Source of the DNA: Pyxicephalus adspersus
Lineage: Eukaryota; Chordata; Amphibia; Anura; Pyxicephalidae
DNA length: 64,000 nucleotides
Direction: 5' to 3'
Assembly: GCF_032062135.1 (NCBI RefSeq)
Contig: NC_092869.1
Coordinates: 46,151,841-46,215,840, forward strand
The notes under the pieces: model-generated
What the model was told of the DNA's origin: nothing
The model's database searches: none
What the model saw: only the letters and a program-made list of their open reading frames with translations
Part shown: piece after piece, positions 55,301 to 64,000 of the stretch
Position numbering within the stretch: position 1 is the first letter of the stretch
How the letters are laid out: each line of letters begins with the position of its first letter
Translations under genes and position numbers: made by a program

Positions 55301-58300
55301 CTGGAACTGTCTCACCTTCATCTTGGAAATAGTCTGGTGGGGTAAAAGCAAAAAAATACAGATTTTAAATGACAAAGTCCTATTAGGTTTATATACTCTA
55401 AGTGTTATTAGTACATGACAGGCCAGTTACAGTCTATATCTGTGTTTCTCAACATTTATAACATGTGGATACCCGTAAAATAACTTTTAGATCTTCAGGG
55501 CCGCCTTCTATAATTCCTATATACAGCTCACAGTACATTAGTGTGGTGGTCAGTGGGAAAATTTCCTCTTACATTGCTGGCCATTGGGAATAATACCACT
55601 CTTACAAATCCAGGGGATCATAGAACAAGTTGGTGAGTGTATCGGCTTTATTTACACCCTTTATCGTCTGGACTCCAAAGCGTTGGGGGTGCCTTAAATG
55701 GTTTGAGAGTGAAACTTCTTTCTCTCCCTTTCTTGATTAATTTTCATCTTTAACAAGAACATTTTCAGATTTCAGTTCTATGGTCCTTTGGTTTTTCTGA
55801 TCTGCTGGCAACGGCTCCCTAATTTGTGTGCATCTTTACAGCCATTATCTCCTACATAGGGGATATTTAACTCATTCCTCAGGAAGCAGCCAAGTGCTGC
55901 GAAACGCTTTAAATTAGAAATCTTTCTCTACCTTCTACTGGAGAAAATCACTCCCAAAAGATATGTTGTAGGGCAGGGGTAGGCAAACTCCGGTCTTTAG
56001 GCCAAATATGGCCTAGCCAGTAGTCCGTTCCAGCTTATTGCCCCCCCCCCCCGGTCAATCCGGCCTAATCCCGGCCGGCAATCCGTGGCTCCAGAGGCGT
56101 ATGCAGGGGTAAGGGGACATTCCCTCTTCTCCGTTTGCAATGCATACGGAGGAGGATTTCCCTTCAGGAGCGTTCTTGGTGGGGAGTGGAGCCATCAGCG
56201 TGGGACTCGAGAGAGAAAGTCTGGCCTAGTGTGCCTTCTTGACCTCCGAAAATGGCCTAGTAGCCAAAAAAAGTTTGCTGACCCCCATTGTAGGGGGTTG
56301 ATATACTGTATACATTGCAAAAGTCACATTATGAAACTCTAAACATTGCTATTTTCTTTTATCCAATGTTTGTTGTATGTAGTTTTTTTATACAAAATAA
56401 AAATTTGTTGTTTTGATATGGTAGCCCTCAAAAGTCCCACTTTCTGGATTCTTTTGTTCAGATCTTCCTGCAATACCTTAGGGACATGGCTTCTCTTTTC
56501 TCTGTTGTACATATAGGGGCTCCTTCATATTGTACATGTTTAAATAGTTCAACTTAACTGATACCAATGATCTTTTTGGAGTCAGAAATCTCTCATTGCT
56601 CAAGGAACCCCAAGCAACCTTTGGAGGAACCCTAGGATGCCACAGACCTCTGGTCCCCTGGGAAGCAATACTAAGAAAGTAGCAAAGTCTGCTAATGTAA
56701 TATGTGCTGCCACCTTGCACAGACATAGGTACAAAGTATTACTGCCATTAAAACGTCATTGAAGCAAATCCTAGGAAGAGATTGCTGCAGAGGACCACAA
56801 ATTTCAGTAAGTCAGTGTCTATACATCCCACAGATAGCGAATATTTCCATCACTTACCCGGTTTCCATACTGCATAACGTGACTAGAGTTAGTGTGTTTC
56901 TTGACCAGTAAAAATTGTTTGTGTAGAGTCTCCTTTGACAGATCCTCCTACAAGAAATATTATTTATCAATCAAAAGTAATCAATTGTAATGCCAGAGGT
57001 GATCCAATAATTAAAACATCTAAATTCTATTTAAAAAATGTCTATCTAATGCTACAAATACAACATAAACATCCCCATTATTATCCCCAGGTTGGACATA
57101 TTGATTGGCCTGCTTTGTAGATGTCATTCATGGCTTTTCCCAAATATCCAATCACAAAGTACATTAATAAACAGATCCAGATTGAAGAAGTTACTTTATT
57201 GCTGTCTATATTCAATTTATCATATAGTATAAATGAATTATCTCTACCAAATGTTAATTTCAAATAACGAGAACTGTTTGCGGATTGGCTGCTGCTAGAC
57301 AGCTCATACTCCGGGTGTCATAACTAACCTGGGATGTCATGACTCCCCTATAGGAGCATAGAAGTGAAATCATCCTATCACCTATGTACAAATTGGGGAA
57401 TTATACCGAGTTTACATAGAAACTCACCATATCGGAGTCCTCCATCCAGCTGACGCTGTAAAGATCGCCAAGGTATGTGTCTCGTAATTCATCATAATAA
57501 CAGGCGTAAGAGGATTCCTGGGGATTGGCTGCTGTGGTGGCATAAACTGTAAAAAAATAATATAAAGAGCGATTAGTTATCCACACCAGACAACATGCAC
57601 TCTGGTGAATACATTTCAGACATGGTGAACATCAGTGTGAATGCTGCCACTCTGTAGAATTATCAGCAGCATCCGGACACATTGGTAAACTCTGTATTGC
57701 CCATAAGAGTACAAGGGAAACAAGTGATCACATTTTTATCTATTGTTTGTAGTTAGGAAATGCTGGGTCCAAACCGATGTATTGGGCTCCTCTTTATTGT
57801 GGTATATTGGGGATATACTATATATATATATATAGTATTGGGATATATTGGGATATTGGGATTGGGAACACAGTATTGGGATATATATTGGGTTCGGATA
57901 GTTGATAGGGGGTACAAAGGGAAGATTTACATGCGGGCCTTGTATCACGTGATCCTTTAAAACACAAAGTTGCAAACTGACGCAAAGTTGTTCATTTTAT
58001 TGAATTAATTTACATATTTCAGAGTTTCAGAGTTGGGGAGAACCATTTCAGAGTTCTCCCCAGGCTCTTTTAGCTGGTTGCATCACCGAGCACTTTTCAG
58101 TGCTCCCGCCTACAGCTTCTTCCAACCCAAATTCTGGGGAGAATATTGTATTTAGATTTACTAAACAAAGCAGCATTATACACTGCGGAAAACACATTTA
58201 TGTGTGAAAGAACTACATGTTGGCCTCGCCTGAAAGCGTACCTAAACTGAAAATTTTCACTTTAAATAAAAGGGTAGAGAACCACTTACTGCAAGGCAAA

Positions 58301-61300
58301 AATTCAGTTTTTTTTTTTTTTTGGGTGCAATCAGGGGGGCAGTACCGCCCTCTAATTCTTGGCCACCTAGGCGGTCAAGAATGAATAAGATTGCAAAGCC
58401 TCCAGGGAAACCTACGTCAGGCATCTCGGGCATGCACAGAAGGAGCCTTTTTGCTCAAATAGAAAAATTTGCCTATCTCATGCATGCCCAGTGAGTTTGG
58501 CAATTTTTTTCCATTCTACGTTACCCGATCTCAGGCCCGGGTCGGGTGACGTAGGATGAAGAACCCGGAAGAGAAGACGAAGATGGCGGCGCCCAGAGCG
58601 TTGGCTCCAGGACAGATGCCGGACACCCCTGGAGTGATCGGACTGCGCTGCAAGATTGAAGGTGTTTTTATTTATTTTTTGACTTTTGAGTACAGTTCCT
58701 CTTTGTAACCCTTTGACAATTTACTGCGATTGCAATCACATGATTTGTCAGCAGAATAAACAGCTGTTCTTAAAGCATCATGTGACATACAAAGTGGTTT
58801 TCAGTTCTGCAAATCGTGTCTGTGTGTAAGGAATACATCAGGGGTTGTACAGACATCTGCGTGGGTCTTCAGTGCGATTTGTGAGGGTGTAGTTATATAT
58901 AAGGAAGTGAAACAAAAAAAAGGCAGTTTACATAAAGTACTGAAGCAGCACATTGATCCCTTGTGTATAAAAATATATTTTGTCTGAACTGACCATCCTC
59001 TTCCATGCTTCATCTGTACTGGGGCCTAATTATAGAGCCGTACGGGTGATATGCATCAGTCCGGGGCCTTGGTTCTGCTGATAGGATTAGGGTTCTGTAT
59101 GCAATGGATCAGCATTGTGCAGCTTTGTTACTTTTATTTATAAACCGTGACAGTGATTGGTCCCAGAGGTTGCCAGCTCTGATATCAGAGGGCAGAGATC
59201 TGTCAGGCAGCAAAGGCTTTGGGGTATCAGTACATTAAGAGATTTAATGACTGCAGAGCAATCAGACCCCGGTGCCAATCATGAAAGGATCTGCAATACC
59301 ATTTTCCAAAGACAACCTATCTAGTTAAATGCTTGGCGTCTTTGCTTCAAGGAGAATACTGACAAATCCTAAAATCACACTTACCGTCAATGTTGTTGGG
59401 CAGGTGATTCATCATGGATCCTGATTCACAGGCCTCGATGTATAGAACCATCTGTAAGGCAAGTCTCATGTCACTCATACAAGATAATACACAATAAAAT
59501 AATAAATCAGTGGGCAAATCTCTGTAGACGCTTCCTAGACACCTCCGAGGAGGCTACCAGAGTGCAGGGGGGGGGGATTTTTACCTTTTTGTACTTCTTG
59601 TTGTTATACATGTATTGAATGGTCTTGTTCAGATCCTCGACATGGAGCTGAAATAAAATATACAAGTCCAAGGATTACTACAAATACAAGAAACATTTCT
59701 ATGAATAAGGCTAAAAAAATGATTGGTAGCATAGAGATGTGTGAGGGATGCAGAGATGTATAACGTCCCTATACCTGCATAATGAGTTTAATATTTATTA
59801 TCTGCCCGACTCTACTGTATGGTCCAAGATTTATCTTTCATGAAGATATAAAAATATAAAATATTTATTATCTCAAAATATATCCCAATCCCAATATATC
59901 AAATATATCTCAATCTGCCTGTTTAGGAGACACCCTAAGTTACCTAAAATTTATCTTTTCCCCTATTATTATAAAACAGTATTCATATAGCGCCGACATA
60001 TTACGCAGCACTGTACAAAGTCCATAGTTGGGCAAATTTTTTGGGGGGAGTCAATAAACCTAACTGTTTTTGGAGTGTGGGAGGAACCCGAAGTTCCCAG
60101 AGGAAACCCACATAAACACGGGAAGAACTTGCAAACGCCATGCAGATGGTGTCCTAGCCGAGATTTGAACCTGAAGCCCAGCACTGCAAAGGCCAGAGTG
60201 CTAACCTGAACTACCGTACTGCCCCTATTAGTGATTTATCCATGCAATGTTCTGCACAGTAGCTCCATGCAGAGGCAGCCATTTTGGCAGAGGCAGAGCT
60301 TTGCTTCCCTTACATCAGAGCCTCCGGAAAGAAAAGCAGTGAGCAGTACATTAGTAACATCACCACATCACACTCCAAAGCTCCTGAGACTCCAATCAGA
60401 GGCAGCAGTGCCTTAGGTGAACTCACACTACAGATATACAGCTATGAAGCTACAAGCCAGAGGTGGCCAGGCACACACACAAGCAATTGTTCTTTTCTAA
60501 GATGAATTCTAGATGACATTTCTGAATGTTTCACATAACAAAACAAATTCGCCTTTTAAATTCAATCCACTATATCAGACAATGATTTTATGTTTGATAA
60601 AAATTAAGCAGACGTGAATGGGGTATGAAAGCAGTTGTGTCTAATAACTAAAAAACTGGTTTCCTTTTCTGCTTTTCTTCCAGCAGAAGTGAAAGAAAAT
60701 GGAATTCCGAATGTTAAATAGTACAGGCAGCTGTAGCCACAGGTGGGGGAGATACGTACGTCATCATTGGGAAAGGCCAGAAGACCTGGTGCTCCGTGAT
60801 CAGTGAAATACACAAACACATGGTCGTTAGGGCCACTGCAAGAGAAAAAGAAATGTTTTTACTTACCCAGAAAATACACAATACATAAAAACTAAACAGA
60901 GACCCAAACAGAATTACTGATGTATTTATAAAGCAGCTTTGGCTTTATATTTCTATCCAGAAATTAAAGTTATATAAGAGGAAAGGAAACTGCTCTATTT
61001 AAAACATCCTCAGGGGCCAATATCAGGCCAATATCAGACAAGAATCTGGCCTGCATACAATGCCCGTCGTCAAAACGACCGTCCTGGTGGATCTATGGAC
61101 TATGGACGACGAACTATCCTAATGCAAGGGAAGGGGGAGAGCGCGCAGTGCTCTCCCCCTCCTAGCTCCGTCGAGCAGAACTACAGCACTTATTCATGCA
61201 TTGTGCAGTCCTTAGTCATTGGAAAGGATCATTGCACGTGTGTATGCAGCTTTAGTTTTGAAAACATGCCATCTGTATTGTACTAAAATCCCAAGAAGAG

Positions 61301-63318
61301 TTCTCAGCCCTGCCCGTACCACTCAGGAATTTCTCCTCCCCCCAATTGTCTCTCTACATATGCATACATTCATTTCTGTGCAAAACAATGCTGCTGCCTG
61401 GACTGCCCACACACTGTATACCCAAAAGGTTCTGGAAAGAGGTTGCTCCGGGGATGTCATTAAGGAAAGGTGCAAATTTACTTCTGTACACAGTATGTTT
61501 CCATTGAACCTTCCCAATAAAAGTTAAATTTCTCAAGAAATAATCAAAAATAAAAATGAATAGGTGCAAAAATTTGACAAGCTTTGTAATGAGGAGGCAG
61601 GGACTGATATGAACTTTTCCTCATTAAAAGATAAGAAAAAAAATGCCATTATGTAAATTATGACTTTTTGTCCTAATATCCGTTGCTAATTTCTGATCTT
61701 CATCTTTAGTCACTTGTATCCTGTCCAACATGGCTTGAGATATACAACCGTCACACGGCAGGGGTGTCTGAAGTTTGGCTACTGACTAACAGCTGTGCTT
61801 CTTATTCCTTATTCTAAGTGATAGGCAAGATGGTAGCACCAAGCGGAGAAGTAATTTGGTCTCAGAGGACAGTGTGAAGCAGAATACCAATCATATTCTG
61901 TAGTGGATTCTGTAAACAATGAAAAAGGGAACAGTTCCCCTAAAAGAGACCAGGACCACATTGATACATATCACTTGGTTTCATTTTAAGGTGATAATTG
62001 ACATTTAATTTCAGAAGTGTGAATTCCTATGTTAGATAAATGAGAAGTTCACTTTAAGACACAAAAAAATCAGCAATCTCTTGTAAAATCCCAGCAGCAA
62101 CTTGTGACCCCGATCCAGACTGAAAAATAAATGACAAACCTTTTAATCACCTTCCCGGATCCTTTGCCTTTTACAGCCTCTGCGTCACCTCTCAGAACAG
62201 CCAGGAAATTCTCAGGAGTGACGAGCTAAAAAACACAACAGCCGAACCATAAAAAGTTGTGCAATATTGAGAACTGGTTTGATCACCTGAAAATTTAGTC
62301 TAGGCTGGAATATTGGCATAGAAAATCTATGTGTCACTAGGACATCACTATGATAAATGGTTGGGCAAAGCACTGCCAGCATTGTGCCAGCTTTAATAAC
62401 TTTCAGCTTTCAAATCAAAGGCGAGCCACGGCCGATTCCTAATTCCAATTTATGGTGTGATCTCATCCGATTCTAGAACAGGACCGGTCATCAGTGCTCA
62501 GATACAGATTAAGATTAGACACAGGCTCTAGAGAAGCCATTAGCGTCCTTTATACTGGAATGACCTGATCATCAAACATCACATGAAATCTCCACAATCT
62601 TCCTTGGAATTAACAGCTTTAATCAATTCAGGATGTCACTGGTCTGATGTAAGAATATGGAAGCTTGTAGCAGGGGCCCTCTGTAGATTGACCAGGCCTT
62701 AGGCTACTGCCTAGGTTGCCTTGTGAATTATCTAGCCATGCTAGTGCCTATAGCCTGTTTTTTAAGTGTACCTGTGGTTCAAACATGGCGGGTCGGGGTG
62801 TAAGTAGATATGTCTATCTTGGTGATCAGGTGCTTTACAGATGTGCATTTTCATGGCTGCAACCAATAGCAGTGAGTAGTCCTGTCTTGTAAATCTGTTT
62901 GCGGACCATGGCTCCTTCTGGCAGAGAAACCACAAGCAGGCCCTGTATCTGCTCTGCAATATTTCCTAATCACCTCTGGGCACCGAGTAAGCCAGGCCGC
63001 CACTGGTTTGTAGAAGGTGGATTTACAGTTTTCTGTTATCAAATTAAATTACCATGAATGTTTAAAATTAAAAGGACAGGTACCCTTTAAAATTATTAAG
63101 GAACTGTGACCAAGGAAACTGCATCCTATTTAGCTTTTCTTTTATTGATTGAGCCGCGGCTTTTCTATATCTCTGTCTTCAGCATAAACATGGCTGGAAG
63201 CATAACACAGGCAAGCATCAGAATCACGAGTCTCACCTCTTTGGTGTAGTCCTTCGGTACTCCTGCGTACACGTCTGTCCCATTAGGACGGTTTATAATG
63301 ATTCCTTTGGTTGGATTC
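52263..63318 (-). CDS. LGMN: LGMN, legumain (asparaginyl endopeptidase), 11 exons, N-terminus missing
   Basis: The exons (5' to 3' of the gene) are 63318-63237, 62225-62140, 60835-60760, 59647-59585, 59451-59385, 57546-57428, 56947-56858, 55333-55133, 54610-54440, 53536-53469 and 52305-52263. They encode 354 aa that align without any gap to human 80-433, judged from memory of the human protein. Legumain is a lysosomal C13 (clan CD) cysteine protease cutting after Asn. Visible: catalytic His148 (YFTDHG) and Cys189 (EACESGS), S1-pocket Glu187 and Asp231, the RGD at 118-120, N-glycosylation sequons at 91, 167, 263 and 272, and the Asn323-Asp autocleavage site (LATND) before the C-terminal prodomain. 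Trp232 of human is Leu. The signal peptide and residues 1-79 lie past the right edge. Confidence 0.97.
52306..53468. other. LGMN last intron
   Basis: Unique-looking sequence; nothing recognised. Confidence 0.5.
53469..53536 (-). CDS. LGMN: LGMN exon: prodomain helix
   Basis: Encodes [20 protein letters not shown] plus LE and two bases of Ser. Acceptor cattgcag, donor gtaaca. Confidence 0.96.
53537..54439. other. LGMN intron
   Basis: A GTTGTCACCC motif at 53968. Nothing else recognised. Confidence 0.5.
54440..54610 (-). CDS. LGMN: LGMN exon: C-terminal prodomain
   Basis: Encodes [20 protein letters not shown], then a variable acidic stretch, [20 protein letters not shown] and L. The prodomain Cys residues are conserved. 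Acceptor ctcctccag, donor gtaagt. Confidence 0.96.
55133..55333 (-). CDS. LGMN: LGMN exon: linker and autocleavage site
   Basis: Encodes [30 protein letters not shown] and [12 protein letters not shown]. Asn323-Asp is the site at which mammalian prolegumain is cut. Acceptor taccccaccag, donor gtgagg. Confidence 0.96.
55334..56857. other. LGMN intron carrying a hAT element and a GAAACGC repeat
   Basis: A repeat fragment with ctgcgaaacgctttaaat lies near 55897, and a hAT-type MITE at 55974-56287. Rest unrecognised. Confidence 0.65.
55974..56287. mobile_element. Non-autonomous hAT element (314 bp) with perfect 8-bp target duplication
   Basis: The left end is caggggtaggcaaactccgg; the right end reverse complemented is tgggggtcagcaaacttttt. 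TTGTAGGG flanks both sides (55966-55973 and 56288-56295), the 8-bp duplication typical of hAT. The ends resemble vertebrate Charlie-like hAT termini. No transposase; the frame at 56085 is incidental. Confidence 0.9.
56858..56947 (-). CDS. LGMN: LGMN exon, residues 244-273
   Basis: Encodes [20 protein letters not shown] plus [10 protein letters not shown]. Sequons NSS (263) and, across the junction, NRT (272). Acceptor tttcttgtag, donor gtaagt. Confidence 0.97.
57428..57546 (-). CDS. LGMN: LGMN exon, residues 205-243
   Basis: Encodes [39 protein letters not shown]. Asp231 is kept; the next residue, Trp in human, is Leu. Acceptor ttttttacag, donor gtgagt. Confidence 0.97.
57547..59384. other. 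LGMN intron with dispersed repeats
   Basis: A TATA/GGGATATTGGG simple repeat at 57800-57900, a repeat with cttttagctggttgcatcac at 58055-58145 (also at 29780-29932), and a GC-rich repeat at 58480-58690 with agaagacgaagatggcggcg. No exon supported. Confidence 0.55.
59385..59451 (-). CDS. LGMN: LGMN exon with catalytic Cys189
   Basis: Encodes [20 protein letters not shown] plus ID. EACESGS carries the nucleophile Cys189 and S1-pocket Glu187. Acceptor ccttacag, donor gtaagt. Confidence 0.97.
59585..59647 (-). CDS. LGMN: LGMN exon, residues 161-181
   Basis: Encodes [20 protein letters not shown] plus K, with sequon NKT at 167. Acceptor tatttcag, donor gtaaaa. Confidence 0.96.
59648..60759. other. 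LGMN intron with degraded SINE
   Basis: Apart from the SINE copy at 59968-60225, nothing recognised. Confidence 0.6.
59968..60225 (-). mobile_element. Degraded tRNA-derived SINE
   Basis: Same order as 45594-45914: tail core acagtattcatatagcgccg (59980 region), then ggagtgtgggagga and aggaaacccacataaacacg. A weakened B box (gagatttgaacc) and A-box region (agtgctaacctgaactaccg) follow. Confidence 0.78.
60760..60835 (-). CDS. LGMN: LGMN exon with catalytic His148
   Basis: Encodes [20 protein letters not shown] plus FPNDD. The His of TDHG is the catalytic His of the C13 family. Acceptor ctcttgcag, donor gtacgt. Confidence 0.97.
60836..62139. other. LGMN intron with truncated MITE
   Basis: A MITE copy lies at about 61020-61256; the rest is AT-rich with nothing recognised. 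Confidence 0.55.
61020..61256. mobile_element. Fold-back MITE (copy 4), left end truncated
   Basis: Internal blocks atcagacaagaatctggcct, cgtcctggtggatc and ggaaagggggagagcgcgc match the elements at 7690 and 18617. The right end gcacgtgtgtatgcagcttt is intact. The outer part of the left end is missing or replaced. Confidence 0.7.
62140..62225 (-). CDS. LGMN: LGMN exon, residues 107-135
   Basis: Encodes [20 protein letters not shown] plus KGSGKVIK and two bases of Ser. It contains the RGD motif. Acceptor gttttttag, donor gtttgt (weaker). Confidence 0.95.
62226..63236. other. LGMN intron
   Basis: No feature recognised. Confidence 0.5.
63237..63318 (-). CDS. LGMN: LGMN exon, human residues 80-106
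   Basis: Encodes [20 protein letters not shown] plus PKDYTKE. NGT is the first N-glycosylation sequon. Acceptor ttgtgtccag, donor gtgaga. Confidence 0.96.
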
Positions 63319-64000
63319 CTGGACACAAAAATAAAAAATTAGCACATAATATTGTCCCATGCTGCTCACAAGCTACACCAATCAGAATTACCAAAGCTTC
63401 CTCTGGACCTATAAAGTATAATTCTGATTATGTGCATTGGTTTGAAGCAAAAAACAAATATTCAATTATCCTTTCAGAAATCTGAACCAGAAACTACAAA
63501 TGGTATCAGCCGTGCCCAGGGTACCTCTAAACTTTAGAACTCCCACCCCCTAATATGTGCCGTATATAACATTTTGGGTTTAGTTACTTTCACCCAATTT
63601 TGTCCACCAATAAAGTACAGGCTCACTACGAATGGAGATTCCTGCAATTGGTTTAAAAAGCAGAATAAAGCTAATTTTAGACTAATAACTTATTTACACC
63701 AAAGAAGTTATCTGAACTGAAGATGTTAATATTCAATCTCAAAGGTTTAATAAAAAATAGGTTAACCTTGGGAAGTATCTGAAGCATTACATTCCAGTCC
63801 ACTTTTGCAGACGAACAGATTGGTAGGGTAACTCATGAAAGTAATCCTAGTGGGAATGGGGATTCCAAGAACCCATCAGTTTACTCCGAATGTGTACGAA
63901 TGATATAATAAATCTTAACCCTTCTTAACTAGTCTATTGGAAATGAACCCCTAAACTTCAACCTAAACTTATCAACTTAAACCTAACCTTTTCCTTACCT
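63319..64000. other. LGMN intron to the window edge
   Basis: No further LGMN exon is visible; the exon for the YDDIAYSE region must lie beyond 64000. Confidence 0.6.

Noticed and set aside
58560..58690. GC-rich segment with gatggcggcg resembling a 5' UTR and start codon
   Set aside because: It lies inside an LGMN intron, resembles a dispersed frog repeat, and no splice or ORF of any length follows.
63991..64000. Possible minus-strand donor (ag|gtaagg) at the right edge as the preceding LGMN exon
   Set aside because: The phase would give Arg where Glu is expected and no coding sequence is visible, so it cannot be supported.

Overview
This is vertebrate nuclear DNA carrying three spliced genes: the 3' part of SLC24A4 (+), the whole of RIN3 (+), and most of LGMN (-). 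Their order and orientation match the SLC24A4-RIN3-LGMN block of human 14q32. The repeats point to an anuran amphibian, probably a ranoid-type frog: fold-back MITEs, a tRNA-headed SINE with an (AAT)n tail, GAAACGCGTC-bearing repeats, and tails reading AGCGCCAACATATTA. The species call is inference; the gene calls rest on exon-by-exon translation with matching splice phases.

Layout. Positions 72-17566 hold the last 12 coding exons of SLC24A4, a K+-dependent Na+/Ca2+ exchanger; the start lies upstream of the window. The introns are rich in minisatellites, and one sequencing gap covers 6312-6873. Positions 17567 to about 25200 are intergenic repeats. RIN3 runs from a predicted short first coding exon at 25549-25574, across an 8.5-kb intron, to nine further exons at 34040-46632; the predicted protein is 1112 aa with SH2, proline-rich, RH, VPS9 and RA regions. 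Positions 46960-50930 are intergenic between two convergent genes. LGMN (legumain) lies on the minus strand from its 3' UTR (about 50930-52262) to an exon at 63237-63318. Its 11 exons encode 354 residues, exactly the human-equivalent residues 80-433; the N-terminal exons are beyond the right edge.

The three genes are neighbours, not a pathway: a plasma-membrane cation exchanger, an endosomal Rab5-family GEF and a lysosomal asparaginyl endopeptidase. I see no operon, CRISPR array, virus, or novel multi-gene system.

The most interesting items are local. A perfect 144-bp tandem duplication copies an SLC24A4 splice donor. A minisatellite has swallowed the acceptor of the last SLC24A4 exon and left decoy exon starts. 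RIN3 has Thr instead of Arg in its SH2 FLVR motif, and an in-frame array of seven hexapeptide repeats. RIN3 intron 1 holds a cluster of ACTACAACTCCCA motifs resembling ZNF143/THAP11 sites. Several fold-back repeat families recur through the window.
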